Assembly: GCF_000688295.1 (NCBI RefSeq)
Contig: NZ_JHZF01000017.1
Location: 62,001 to 126,000 of the forward strand
Direction of reading: 5' to 3'
From: Pseudooceanicola nanhaiensis DSM 18065
GTDB lineage: Bacteria; Pseudomonadota; Alphaproteobacteria; Rhodobacterales; Rhodobacteraceae
DNA: 64,000 nt
Below the pieces are notes generated by a model. It was given only the letters and a program-made list of their open reading frames with translations. It was not told the origin of the DNA and did not search any database. This document shows, in pieces, positions 49,665 through 58,604 of the stretch (positions within the stretch are counted from its first letter, which is position 1; the number at the start of each line of letters is the position of its first letter). The position numbers were made by a program, and so were the translations under genes.

Positions 49665-50965
49665 GCGCCGGTGCCGTCGGCCTCTGGGGCATCGCCGGTC
49701 TGTTCGCGCTGCTGCTGATCCGTGTGCCCGTGGCCTTCGCCATGTTCCTCGTGGGCTTCCTCGGGATCTGGCACCTGAACGGCTGGAACGCGGCCATGGG
49801 GCTCCTGGCGTCCGAGACCTTCACGCTGGCCTCGAGCCCCGAGCTTGTCATCATCCCGCTGTTCATCCTGATGGGGAACGTGGCGGGCCACACCGGGATG
49901 AGCCGGCAGCTCTATGATGCGGCCTATGCGCTGATCGGGCAGGTGCGGGGCGGCCTCGCCTCGGCCACGGTGATCGGCTGCGGCGGGTTCGCGGCGCTGT
50001 CGGGCTCTTCCGTGGCCTCGGCGCTGACGATGGGCAAGGTGAGCCTGGCCGAGATGAACCGCTTCGGCTACGACACGCGGCTCTCGACGGGCGTGGTCGC
50101 GGCGGGGGGGACGCTGGGCATCCTGATCCCGCCCTCGACCGGCTTCGTGATCTACGCGATCCTGACCGAGCAGAGCATCGGGCGGCTCTTCCTCGCGGGC
50201 GTCTTCCCGGGGCTTCTGCTGCTCACGGCCTTCGTGCTGACGATCACGATCCTCTGCTGGATCCGGCCGGAGTTCGGCCCGGCGGGGCCCGCCACCACGC
50301 TGACCGAGAAGCGGCGCGCGCTCGCCGGGGCCTTTCCGATCCTGTCGGTGATCCTGCTGACCATCGGCGGGATCTACGCCGGGTTCTTCTCTCCGGTCGA
50401 GGCGGCGGGGGTCGGCGCGGGGCTGGTGATCCTCTACGGCGTGCTCACCCGGAGGCTGGATGTCCGCGCGTTCTGGGCGGCCTGCAAGGACTCCATCGTC
50501 ACCACGGCGACGGTGATGCTGATCCTGATCGCGGCGCATCTCATCAACCCGTTTCTCGCCCTGAGCCATATCCCGACGGTGGTGGGAGAGGCGCTCGACG
50601 CGCTGAACCTCGGCGTGCTCGGGACGCTGGCGGTGATCCTGCTGGTCTACATGATCCTCGGCTGTTTCCTCGAGGGCTTCGCGATGCTGGTGCTGACGCT
50701 GCCGATCTTCTTCCCGGTGGTGATGGAGCTGGGCGTGGACCCGATCTGGTTCGGCGTGCTGGTGGTGCTGACGCTCGAGATGGGGCTGATCTCGCCCCCC
50801 GTGGGGATCAACGTCTTCATCGTGAAGTCGGTGGCCCCGGATGTGCCGCTGGGTCGGATCTTTCGCGGCGTGCTGCCGTTCTGGGCGGCGATGATGGTGA
50901 CGCTGGCGGTGCTGGTGGCCTTCCCGCAGATATCGCTGATCCTGCCGGATACGATGTTCAATTGA
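49661..50965 (+). CDS. dctM: TRAP transporter large permease (DctM)
   Basis: 434 residues, about 12 helices. LFALLLIRVPVAFAMFLVGF start, GCGGFAALSGSSVASALTMGKVSLAEMNRFGYDTRLSTGVVAAGGTLGILIPPST diagnostic loop, and LEMGLISPPVGINVFIVKSVAPD near the C-terminus. Completes the second DctPQM importer. Followed by a repeat-containing intergenic region. Confidence 0.92.
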   Translation: MSAGAVGLWGIAGLFALLLIRVPVAFAMFLVGFLGIWHLNGWNAAMGLLASETFTLASSPELVIIPLFILMGNVAGHTGMSRQLYDAAYALIGQVRGGLASATVIGCGGFAALSGSSVASALTMGKVSLAEMNRFGYDTRLSTGVVAAGGTLGILIPPSTGFVIYAILTEQSIGRLFLAGVFPGLLLLTAFVLTITILCWIRPEFGPAGPATTLTEKRRALAGAFPILSVILLTIGGIYAGFFSPVEAAGVGAGLVILYGVLTRRLDVRAFWAACKDSIVTTATVMLILIAAHLINPFLALSHIPTVVGEALDALNLGVLGTLAVILLVYMILGCFLEGFAMLVLTLPIFFPVVMELGVDPIWFGVLVVLTLEMGLISPPVGINVFIVKSVAPDVPLGRIFRGVLPFWAAMMVTLAVLVAFPQISLILPDTMFN

Positions 50966-51297
50966 GGGGTGGGGCCGGGTGAACCCCGCCCTACGGGGGC
51001 TTGCTGTGACGACCGTGACCTCCGTAGGCTGGGCTTGAGCCCGGCACGGCGCTGCGGTTGAGCGGTTGACCGAGTCCGGAATCAAGCCCGAAGGGCGCCG
51101 GACAAGCGCCGGCCCGTCCCCGCGGGCTGGCGCTTTGGTGACGTAGGCGCCGAGTGTCGGCATGGGCGCTACCACGGCCGGGATAAAGCGCGAGGCTCGG
51201 AGGGAGGGAAGCGCCATCCCACGGGCCGGCGCTTGTCCGGCTTGTGCTTGTGGCGAGGGCGGTGGTCCGGAGGGGTGAGCCGCGCTTGAGCCCGGGC
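50966..51297. repeat. Intergenic region with a long perfect inverted repeat
   Basis: 332 bp without a supported gene. Positions 51097-51117 and 51221-51241 are perfect 21-bp reverse complements separated by 103 bp. GGCTTGAGCCCG-type palindromic elements also occur near 51046-51058 and 51284-51296. The layout resembles a small mobile or dispersed repeat between convergent genes, and the hairpin could end transcription of dctM and tauE. Confidence 0.55.
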
Positions 51298-52047
51298 CTA
51301 CATCTTCCAAAGCGCCGCCGCGCCTTCCCAGACGAGGCGGATCGACAGGAGCAGGAGCGCCACCTCGATCACCGCGACATAGACCCGCTCGGGCAGCAGC
51401 TTCGTCAGGCGGTTGCCGACGAAGGTCCCGGCCACGGCCACCGCCATCAGGGTCAGCAGCACCGCGAGGTCGATATGCGCGAAGAGCCCGACCGCCCAGT
51501 AGGCCGGCACCTTCGAGAGGTTCACCACCGCGAAGGTGATCGTCGTGGTCCCGGCGAAGACCAGCTTGGGCAGTTTCTGCGGCAGCACGTAGGTCTGGAA
51601 CGGCGGGCTCCCGGAATGGGAGATGAAGCTCGTCACCCCCGTCATGATCCCCCAGAAGACACCGCGCGGCAGGTCGGCCGGGCGCGGCGGCAGGTTCCGT
51701 CCGCGGGCGAGCCAGGACCGCGCACAATAGGCCAGCCCGATCAGGCCGGTGGCGATCAGGAACGCCTCGGCCGGGAGCACCGGGGCGAGCAGGGTCGCGA
51801 TCAGCACGCCGAGCAGGCTGGCCGGGATCAGGATCGCGAGGTTCCTCGAATCGAAATCCCGCCGGAAGAGCCAGACGCCCACCATGTCGCTCACGATGAA
51901 GACCGGCAGCAGCATCGCCGCCGCCGCCAGCGGATCCATCCGGAGCGCCAGCAGCGGCACCGCGAGGGCCCCGACCGAGGCCAGCCCGCCCTTGGACATC
52001 CCCACGATGAAGGCGGCGAAGAGGACGAGGAGGCCGGGAAGCTCCAA
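51298..52047 (-). CDS. TauE/SafE family membrane permease
   Basis: 249 residues, about 7-8 helices. LVLFAAFIVGMSKGGLASVGALAVPLLAL opening and GVTSFISHSGSPPFQTYVLPQKL in the second half are family motifs. Start is TTG 52047, 8 bp downstream of the purU stop, so probably the second gene of a purU operon. Family members move sulfonates, sulfite or organic anions outward. Its link to PurU is unknown; export of formate or another small anion is possible but unproven. Confidence 0.82.
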   Translation of the reverse strand: MELPGLLVLFAAFIVGMSKGGLASVGALAVPLLALRMDPLAAAAMLLPVFIVSDMVGVWLFRRDFDSRNLAILIPASLLGVLIATLLAPVLPAEAFLIATGLIGLAYCARSWLARGRNLPPRPADLPRGVFWGIMTGVTSFISHSGSPPFQTYVLPQKLPKLVFAGTTTITFAVVNLSKVPAYWAVGLFAHIDLAVLLTLMAVAVAGTFVGNRLTKLLPERVYVAVIEVALLLLSIRLVWEGAAALWKM

Positions 52048-52055
52048 CGCCCCGG

Positions 52056-52940
52056 TCAGCCCATCCTCTCCGAGGCATAGGATCCGGGCGAGGCGGGGAA
52101 GACGACCGTGCGGTTGCCGTTCAGGAAGACGCGGCGGTGGATATGCGCGTGGATCGCGCGGGACAGCACGCGGGCCTCCACGTCACGCCCGAGCGAGACG
52201 TAGTCCGACGGGCTCTGCGCATGGGTGACGGCGACGACGTCCTGCTCGATGATCGGGCCCTCGTCGAGGTCGGCGGTCACGTAATGCGAGGTCGCCCCGA
52301 TCAGCTTCACGCCGCGCTCGTAGGCCTGCTTGTAGGGGTTCGCACCCTTGAAGCTCGGCAGGAAGGAATGGTGGATGTTGATGATCCGCCCCGACATCTT
52401 GCGGCACATCTCGTCCGAGAGGACCTGCATGTAGCGGGCGAGCACGATCAGGTCGGCCTCGGTCTCTTCCACGATCTCCATGATCTGCGCCTCGGCCTTC
52501 GGCTTGTTCTCCTTGGTGACCTTGATGCAGTGGAAGGGCAGGTCGTGGTTCACGACGACCTTCTGGTATTCCATGTGGTTCGAGATCACCGCGACGATGT
52601 CGATCGGCAGCGCCCCGATGCGCCAGCGGTAGAGCAGGTCGTTCAGGCAATGCCCGAAGCGCGAGACCATGATGATGACCTTCATCTTCACGTCGGTCCC
52701 GTGGAAGGCGAAGTCCATGTCGAAATCCCCCGCGATGCCGGCGAAGGACTCGGACAGCGCCTCGGCGGTCGCGCCGTCCTCGGAGACGAAGATCGTGCGC
52801 ATGAAGAAGCGCCCGCTCTCGGTGTCGTCGAACTGGGAGCTGTCGGTGATGTTGCAGCCGTTCTCGGCCAGGAAGGTGCCGATCGCGCCGACGATCCCTC
52901 GCGTGCTGGGACAGGAAACGGTGAGGCAAATCTGGGTCAT
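52056..52940 (-). CDS. purU: Formyltetrahydrofolate deformylase
   Basis: 294 residues. N-terminal ACT domain (LTVSCPSTRGIVGAIGTFLAENGCNIT) and formyltransferase-like domain with the catalytic triad Asn188, His190 (RIINIHHSFLP) and Asp226 (ADLDEGP). Hydrolyses 10-formyl-THF to formate and THF, balancing C1-folates. This is meaningful beside ligM, which loads C1 units onto THF, and beside the hut operon, which also yields formate. Lies upstream of the TauE-like gene. Confidence 0.95.
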   Translation of the reverse strand: MTQICLTVSCPSTRGIVGAIGTFLAENGCNITDSSQFDDTESGRFFMRTIFVSEDGATAEALSESFAGIAGDFDMDFAFHGTDVKMKVIIMVSRFGHCLNDLLYRWRIGALPIDIVAVISNHMEYQKVVVNHDLPFHCIKVTKENKPKAEAQIMEIVEETEADLIVLARYMQVLSDEMCRKMSGRIINIHHSFLPSFKGANPYKQAYERGVKLIGATSHYVTADLDEGPIIEQDVVAVTHAQSPSDYVSLGRDVEARVLSRAIHAHIHRRVFLNGNRTVVFPASPGSYASERMG

Positions 52941-53273
52941 GCGGGTGCTTTCCTTCTGCGCCGGCGGCGCGCGGGTGGAGTTATCGCACATCACTCGACC
53001 TCGCGTATCGAAGCAAGGACGGGAACGACCATTTCGGTGCCGAAACCGCTGCCGGAGGCGCTGGCGGGGAACGAAGTGTAGCGCATCGGAAAGTCGGGAA
53101 GGGAGGTGTGCGCCGGCGGATCCCCGCACCGGGCGCGGCTTGACGTGGCGGGATGCCGCCCAGCGCCGTGACGCGCCGGATTGGGGGGTGGAATCCGGGC
53201 GCGGAGTCATTAGGAAGCTCGCAAAACCGGCGCGCGAGTCGCGACCATAAAAACGAGCAGGAGCACAGGTCAC
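52941..53273. other. Divergent intergenic region purU / minC
   Basis: 333 bp with no ORF I can support. It must hold the purU and minC promoters. Several short GC-rich palindromes occur (for example around 53105-53130), but no riboswitch, tRNA or clear operator was recognised. The minC ribosome site is AGGAG about 10 nt before its GTG. Confidence 0.5.
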
Positions 53274-54020
53274 GTGCAAGACCAGGATGCCCGGAGCCGG
53301 AGCGGAGCCGCTTCGGTGACCGCGAGGCCGTTCCAGATCCGCGGCAGGTTCCTGACCGCGATCGCGATCCGCGTGGAGAGCGATCCGGCCTCTCCCGCCT
53401 TTCACGCCGCGCTCGACGAGCAGCTGAAGCAGACGCCGCAGTTCTTCGGCGACGCCCCTGTGGTGATCGACTTCGAGCGCATCCCCGAGCTCGCCGACCT
53501 GAACCGCATCCGCGACCTCGTCGCCACGCTGCGCCGCAAGGACCTGCGGGTCTTCGGCGTGCAGAACGCGAGCCCGGCCCAGGCCGAGGCGGCGCGCCAG
53601 ATCGGCCTCATTCCGATCCACACCGGCCGCGAGGCGCCGCTGCCCTCGAACCGGCAGCGCCGGGCCGAGCGGCTCGAGAAGCTGCTGCCGCCGGAGAACC
53701 GGATCATCTCGACCCCCGTGCGCTCCGGCCAGACGGTGGTGGTCGAACGCGGCGACCTGACGGTCATCGGCTCCGTCGCCTCGGGTGCGGAGCTGGTCGC
53801 GGGCGGCTCGATCCACGTCTACGGGCGGATGCGCGGCCGGGCCATGGCGGGCGTGCATGGCGACGAGAAGGCCCGCATCTTCTGCCAGAGCCTCGATGCC
53901 GAGCTTCTGGCCATCGCCGGTCTCTACCGGACCAGCGAAACCTTCGGCCCCGAGATCCTGAACCGGGGTGTGCATGTCTTCCTGGAAGACGAGAAACTAC
54001 GCGTGGAGGCGTTCGCATGA
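53274..54020 (+). CDS. minC: Septum site-determining protein MinC
   Basis: 248 residues from GTG. N-terminal inhibitory domain (FQIRGRFLTAIAIRV...FFGDAPVVIDFERIPELADL) and C-terminal beta-helix (RSGQTVVVERGDLTVIGSVASGAELVAGGSIHVYGRMRGRAMAG), which binds MinD. Blocks FtsZ assembly at the poles. The stop overlaps the minD start (ATGA). First gene of a complete minCDE operon on what looks like an extrachromosomal replicon. Confidence 0.95.
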   Translation: MQDQDARSRSGAASVTARPFQIRGRFLTAIAIRVESDPASPAFHAALDEQLKQTPQFFGDAPVVIDFERIPELADLNRIRDLVATLRRKDLRVFGVQNASPAQAEAARQIGLIPIHTGREAPLPSNRQRRAERLEKLLPPENRIISTPVRSGQTVVVERGDLTVIGSVASGAELVAGGSIHVYGRMRGRAMAGVHGDEKARIFCQSLDAELLAIAGLYRTSETFGPEILNRGVHVFLEDEKLRVEAFA

Positions 54021-54865
54021 CGACGCAATTGAAGGACACGGCGCCGCTCGGGAGGATCATCGTGATCACCTCGGGCAAGGGCGGCGTGGGCAAGACCACC
54101 TCGGCCGCGGCGATCTCTGCCGGCCTGGCCAAGCGCGGCCACAAGACGGTCGTGATCGACTTCGACGTGGGCCTGCGGAACCTCGACATGATCATGGGCT
54201 GCGAGCGCCGGGTGGTGTTCGACTTCATCAACGTGATCCAGGGCGATGCCCGGCTGAAACAGGCGCTGATCAAGGACAAGCGGCTCGAGAACCTCTTCGT
54301 GCTGCCGACCTCGCAGACCCGCGACAAGGACGCGCTGACCCAGGAGGGTGTCGAGGCCGTCCTGAACGAGCTGAAGGAAGAGTTCGACTACATCATCTGC
54401 GACAGCCCCGCCGGGATCGAGCGCGGCGCCCAGATGGCGATGTACTTCGCCGACGAGGCCGTGGTGGTGACGAACCCCGAGGTGTCCTCGGTGCGCGACA
54501 GCGACCGGGTGCTGGGGCTGCTGAGCTCCAAGACCCGCCGGGCCGAGAAGGACGGCGCGGAGCCGATCAAGGCGCAGGTCCTCCTGACCCGGCACGACAA
54601 GGGCCGGATCGAGAAGGGCGAGATGATGACCGTCGAGGACGTGCTCGAGATCCTCGCCGTGCCGCTTCTGGGCATCATCCCCGAGAGCACCGCCGTGCTG
54701 CGGGCGTCGAACATCGGCACCCCGGTCACGCTGGACGAGCCCTCGGCCGCCGGCACCGCCTATGAAAACGCGGTGGCGCGGCTCACCGGCGAAGAGGTCG
54801 AGATCAGCGTAGAGGACGACCGCCGTCCCGGATTCTTCGGGCGGCTGTTCGGGCGCACGGCATGA
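54017..54865 (+). CDS. minD: Septum site-determining ATPase MinD
   Basis: 282 residues. Deviant Walker A KGGVGKTT at 21-28, VIDFDVGLRNLDMIMG, and DYIICDSPAGIERGAQ are MinD signatures. The C-terminal amphipathic tail (PGFFGRLFGRTA) is the membrane-targeting helix. ATP-bound MinD recruits MinC to the membrane and oscillates with MinE. Overlaps both neighbours by 4 bp. Confidence 0.97.
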   Translation: MTTQLKDTAPLGRIIVITSGKGGVGKTTSAAAISAGLAKRGHKTVVIDFDVGLRNLDMIMGCERRVVFDFINVIQGDARLKQALIKDKRLENLFVLPTSQTRDKDALTQEGVEAVLNELKEEFDYIICDSPAGIERGAQMAMYFADEAVVVTNPEVSSVRDSDRVLGLLSSKTRRAEKDGAEPIKAQVLLTRHDKGRIEKGEMMTVEDVLEILAVPLLGIIPESTAVLRASNIGTPVTLDEPSAAGTAYENAVARLTGEEVEISVEDDRRPGFFGRLFGRTA

Positions 54866-55146
54866 GCTTGTTCGGTTTCACCCTCAGGCCGCGCCGGGCT
54901 GCCTCGGCAAAGACCGCAAAGGACCGGCTCCAGATCCTTCTCGCGCATGAACGGCGGGGCGGGGCGGAGACGCCCGATTACCTGCCGGCCCTGCAGCGGG
55001 ACATCATGGAGGCGATCCGCAAATACGTGAAGATCGGGGACGACGACGTGAACGTCCGGATGGACCGGCGCGACGACGTCTCGAGCCTCGAGATCAATAT
55101 CGAGCTGCCCGAGGCGGCTCCGAAGGCAAAGGCCGGGCGCGCCTGA
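54862..55146 (+). CDS. minE: Cell division topological specificity factor MinE
   Basis: 94 residues. N-terminal membrane helix (MSLFGFTLRP), the MinD-contact region AKDRLQILLAHERR, and the C-terminal topological domain (LPALQRDIMEAIRKYVKIGDDDVNVRMDRRDDVSSLEINIELPE). Stimulates MinD ATPase, confining the inhibitor to the poles. Start overlaps the minD stop. Confidence 0.95.
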   Translation: MSLFGFTLRPRRAASAKTAKDRLQILLAHERRGGAETPDYLPALQRDIMEAIRKYVKIGDDDVNVRMDRRDDVSSLEINIELPEAAPKAKAGRA

Positions 55147-55279
55147 TCAGGGCGCGCCTCCGGCGGCGAAGGTCTGCCGCCACAGGCCGGTGAACCGCCG
55201 CGCCTTGCCCTGGTCCAGCGCGCCCGGCAGCGGCGGCGAGGAAGGTCCGCGGACGATCCCCCGGCGCGCGTGCTGCCCG

Positions 55280-55981
55280 TCAGAGCCGCGTGTGCATCCG
55301 GTAGCCCGGGTGGAACACCAGCCGGACCGAGGTGATCATTCCCGCCCCCGTCCACGTGGTCCGGTCCAGCACGAAGAGCCCGGTGCCCGCGGGGCAGGAG
55401 AGCACCTCGGCCTCCGCCCCCCCCGCCGAGAGTGCCGAGAAGGTGAAATCGCCGCCCTCGAAGGGCACTTCCCGCACCAGCCATTCGTTCGGGCTGATCG
55501 CGCTGAAATCCTCCGCCAGCACCGCCGGCACCGCCTCCGGATTGATCCAGCGGTTCTCGTAGACATAGGGCGCGCCGTCGGCGGTGTGCAGCGTCCTGAG
55601 ATGCAGGAGCTTGCGCCCCGGCGCCACCTGCATCCGCGCCGCCACCTCCGCAGGCGGCACAGGCATCTCGCGCGAGAGCACCCGATGGCCGTAGGCCTGC
55701 CCCTTCGCGACGATCTCTTCCCGGATGACCGGGATCTCGAGCTGCGCCTTGCGCACCGGGTTCACCGCGACCCGCGTTCCGGCCCGCCGCCGCCGGTCGA
55801 GCAGCCCGGCCTCGGCCAGCTCCCGCAGCGCGCGGTTGACCGTGGCGCGCGCGCAGCCGAATTCGGCGGCGAGGTCGGCCTCGTGGGGGATGAACTCTCC
55901 CGGCCGCCAGACCCGCTGGGTGATGCGGCGGCGCACCTCCTCCTGCACGCCCTGCCACGTGTTGATCTCGGGGGTCGTCAA
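55280..55981 (-). CDS. hutC: Histidine utilisation repressor (GntR, HutC subfamily)
   Basis: 233 residues from TTG 55981, overlapping the hutF stop (TTGA). N-terminal wHTH: FIPHEADLAAEFGCARATVNRALRELAEAGLLDRRRRAGTRVA; C-terminal UTRA domain: RKLLHLRTLHTADGAPYVYENRWIN. HutC represses hut genes and is released by urocanate. Its likely site is the palindrome at 57363-57378. Convergent with minE. Confidence 0.9.
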   Translation of the reverse strand: MTTPEINTWQGVQEEVRRRITQRVWRPGEFIPHEADLAAEFGCARATVNRALRELAEAGLLDRRRRAGTRVAVNPVRKAQLEIPVIREEIVAKGQAYGHRVLSREMPVPPAEVAARMQVAPGRKLLHLRTLHTADGAPYVYENRWINPEAVPAVLAEDFSAISPNEWLVREVPFEGGDFTFSALSAGGAEAEVLSCPAGTGLFVLDRTTWTGAGMITSVRLVFHPGYRMHTRL

Positions 55982-57339
55982 ATCGTCTCTCCCAGCTCGC
56001 GCATGGCCGCGCGGTAGCGTGCCGCGATGCCCTCCCGCCGTATGTGGCGCCCCTCGGTCACGACATGGCGCCCGGCGGACCAGACCTCGCGCACCATCCG
56101 GTCGTCGCCCGCGAAGATCCAGGTGTCGAGCAGCGTATCGCCCCGCCGCCCCTCCATGTCCAAATGGCGCCCGTCCAGCGCCAGCAGGTCCGCCCGCAGA
56201 CGCGGCGCGATGGCCCCGGTGTCCCGCCCCGCCGAGAGCGCGCCGCCCGCCAGCGCCGCCGCATAGATCCGCCGGCCGGTCGACAGCTCGGGCGCGGCCA
56301 GCGCCGCCCGCGAGCCATCCCGCAGACGCTGGGAATATTCGAGCGTGCGCAGCTCCTCGGACAGGGCGATCCGGATGTTGCTGTCCGACCCGATCGACAG
56401 CGCCCCGCCGTTGTCCATCCACCGCACCCCGTCGAAGATCCCGTCCCCGAGGCTCGATTCGGTGATCGGGCAGAGCCCCGCAACGGCACCGGAGCGGGCC
56501 AGCCCCTCGGTCTCGTGCGGCTGCATCCGGGTGCAGTGGATGAAGGTGCAGCCCGCGTCGGGGGCCATGTGTTCGAGCACCCATTCGACCGGGCGCAGGC
56601 CCCGGGCATCGCGGACCTCCTCGACCTCGGCCACCTGTTCGGCGAGGTGCATGTGAAACGGTCCGCCAAGCGCCCGCAGCCCCGGCAGCGCCTCGGGCGC
56701 GACCGCCCGCAGGCTGTGCGGCGCGACGCCGAGCCTTGTGTCGGCGGGCAGCCCCTTCAGCGCATCGCCCGAGGCCGCGTGCAGACGGACGAAGGCGTCC
56801 GGATCCGTCCCGAACCGGTCCTGTCCGGGCCCGAGGGGCCGCCGGTCGCAGCCGCCGAACTGGTAATGCACCGGCAGGAGGGTCAGCCCGATCCCGGTCT
56901 CGGCCGCGGCCGCCGCGATCCGCCCCGCCATCTCGGCGGGGTTGGCGTAGGGCGCACCCCCGGGCTGGTGGTGGAGGTAGTGGAATTCAACGTTCGTCGC
57001 ATAGCCGGCCTCCAGCATCTCCATCTGGACGAGGCTCGCGATGGCCTCGACATGCTCCGGGGTCAGCCGGTCGAGGAAGCGGTACATCAGCCGCCGCCAG
57101 GTCCAGAAGCTGTCCGACGGATCCGGCCCGCGCCGCTCGGTCAGTCCCGCCATGGCCCGCTGGAAGGCATGGCTGTGCGCGTTGACCGGGGCGGGGAGCA
57201 GGATGTCGACCGCGTGATCGGCGCCTCCCGGCGCCCCCGTCTCGACCGAGGCGATCCCGCCCGCGTCGTCCAGCGTGACGAGGACGTTCTCGGCCCAGCC
57301 TTCGGGCAGGAGGGCCTGCGCGGCGCGGATGGTCTGCAT
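55978..57339 (-). CDS. hutF: Formimidoylglutamate deiminase
   Basis: 453 residues, amidohydrolase superfamily. Metal motifs: NAHSHAFQRAMAGLTERRG (His55, His57), FHMHLAEQ, and SIGSDSNIR (Asp). Converts N-formimidoyl-L-glutamate to N-formyl-L-glutamate and ammonia, the fourth step of the five-step histidine pathway used by Pseudomonas and Rhodobacterales. Divergent from hutIHGU and upstream of hutC. Confidence 0.94.
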   Translation of the reverse strand: MQTIRAAQALLPEGWAENVLVTLDDAGGIASVETGAPGGADHAVDILLPAPVNAHSHAFQRAMAGLTERRGPDPSDSFWTWRRLMYRFLDRLTPEHVEAIASLVQMEMLEAGYATNVEFHYLHHQPGGAPYANPAEMAGRIAAAAAETGIGLTLLPVHYQFGGCDRRPLGPGQDRFGTDPDAFVRLHAASGDALKGLPADTRLGVAPHSLRAVAPEALPGLRALGGPFHMHLAEQVAEVEEVRDARGLRPVEWVLEHMAPDAGCTFIHCTRMQPHETEGLARSGAVAGLCPITESSLGDGIFDGVRWMDNGGALSIGSDSNIRIALSEELRTLEYSQRLRDGSRAALAAPELSTGRRIYAAALAGGALSAGRDTGAIAPRLRADLLALDGRHLDMEGRRGDTLLDTWIFAGDDRMVREVWSAGRHVVTEGRHIRREGIAARYRAAMRELGETI

Positions 57340-57351
57340 GGGGAACCCCGG

Positions 57352-57380
57352 TTGACAGTTTAATATGTGCAGACATATAC
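57352..57380 (+). promoter_or_regulatory. hutI promoter with embedded HutC operator
   Basis: TTGACA (57352-57357) is separated by 17 bp from ATATAC (57375-57380), a good -35/-10 pair. ATATGT-gcag-ACATAT (57363-57378), a perfect-armed palindrome, lies between and over the -10. A repressor bound there would block RNA polymerase; HutC is the obvious candidate. The same site could also cover the divergent hutF promoter. Confidence 0.7.
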
Positions 57381-57410
57381 CGGCGAAGAACGCGCTTAAC
57401 AAGGTGAGTC

Positions 57411-58604
57411 ATGCTGCTGCACAACGCCACCCTCGCCACGATGGAACCCGGCGCGCCCTATGGGCTGGTCCGCGACGGCGCGGTGGTCATCGAGAGCGAG
57501 ACGATCCTCTGGGCCGGCGCCGCGGCGGAGCTGCCGGAGGCGCACCGGCAGCACGAGCGGCACGATCTCGGCGGCCGTCTGGTCACGCCGGGCCTGATCG
57601 ACTGCCACACCCATATCGTGCACGGCGGCGACCGCGCGCGGGAATTCGAGATGCGGCTCGAGGGCGCCTCCTACGAAGAGGTCGCGCGGGCCGGGGGCGG
57701 GATCGTCTCGACCGTGCGCGCCACGCGGGAGGCGACGGAGGAGGGGCTTCTCGCCTCGGCCCTGCCGCGCGTCGATGCGCTGATCGCGGAGGGCGTGACG
57801 GCGATCGAGGTGAAATCCGGCTACGGGCTCGACATCGAGACGGAGCTCGCGATGCTGCGCACCGCCCGCCGGATCGCGGCGGCGCGCCCGATCCGGGTCC
57901 GCACCAGCTTCCTCGGCGCCCATGCGGTGCCGCCCGAATACACGGGCCGCCCGGATGCCTATATCGACGAGGTCTGCCTGCCCGCGCTCGACGCCACCCA
58001 TGCCGAGGGTCTGGCCGACGCGGTGGACGGGTTCTGCGAGGGCATCGCCTTCACCCCCGACCAGATCGCGCGGGTCTTCGACCGGGCCCGCGCGCTCGGC
58101 CTGCCGGTGAAGCTGCATGCCGAGCAGCTTTCCAACCTCGGCGGCGCGCGGCTGGCGGCGCAGTACGGGGCGCTTTCGGCGGATCATCTCGAATACGCCG
58201 ATGCGGGCGATGCTCAGGCGATGGCCGGGGCAGGGACCGTCGCGGTGATCCTGCCCGGCGCCTTCTACACCCTGCGCGAGACGCAGCTCCCGCCGATCGA
58301 CGCCTTCCGCGCGGCCGGCGTCCCGATGGCGCTCGCCACCGACTGCAATCCCGGCTCCTCGCCGCTCTCCTCGCTCCTGCTCACGATGAACATGGGCGCG
58401 ACGCTCTTCCGCCTGACGCCCGAGGAGAGCCTCAGGGGCACCACGACCCACGCCGCCCGCGCGCTCGGGCTGACCGACGCGGGCGCGATCCGGGCGGGGC
58501 TGCGGGCCGACCTCGCCATCTGGGACGTCGCCACCCCGGCCGAGCTCGCCTATCGCATCGGCTTCAACCCGCTCTGGAAACGCATCTTCGGAGGCCGCCT
58601 GTGA
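57411..58604 (+). CDS. hutI: Imidazolonepropionase
   Basis: 397 residues. Amidohydrolase motifs: [22 protein letters not shown] (His66, His68), [40 protein letters not shown] and [10 protein letters not shown] (Asp). Hydrolyses 4-imidazolone-5-propionate to N-formimidoyl-L-glutamate. AAGG lies 5 nt upstream of the ATG. Stop overlaps the hutH start (GTGA). Confidence 0.95.
   Translation: MLLHNATLATMEPGAPYGLVRDGAVVIESETILWAGAAAELPEAHRQHERHDLGGRLVTPGLIDCHTHIVHGGDRAREFEMRLEGASYEEVARAGGGIVSTVRATREATEEGLLASALPRVDALIAEGVTAIEVKSGYGLDIETELAMLRTARRIAAARPIRVRTSFLGAHAVPPEYTGRPDAYIDEVCLPALDATHAEGLADAVDGFCEGIAFTPDQIARVFDRARALGLPVKLHAEQLSNLGGARLAAQYGALSADHLEYADAGDAQAMAGAGTVAVILPGAFYTLRETQLPPIDAFRAAGVPMALATDCNPGSSPLSSLLLTMNMGATLFRLTPEESLRGTTTHAARALGLTDAGAIRAGLRADLAIWDVATPAELAYRIGFNPLWKRIFGGRL

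Noticed and set aside
55147-55279. Minus-strand reading between minE and hutC ending GLWRQTFAAGGAP
   Set aside because: Reads like a protein C-terminus but is only about 40 codons, has no start and no identifiable family; too weak to call a pseudogene.
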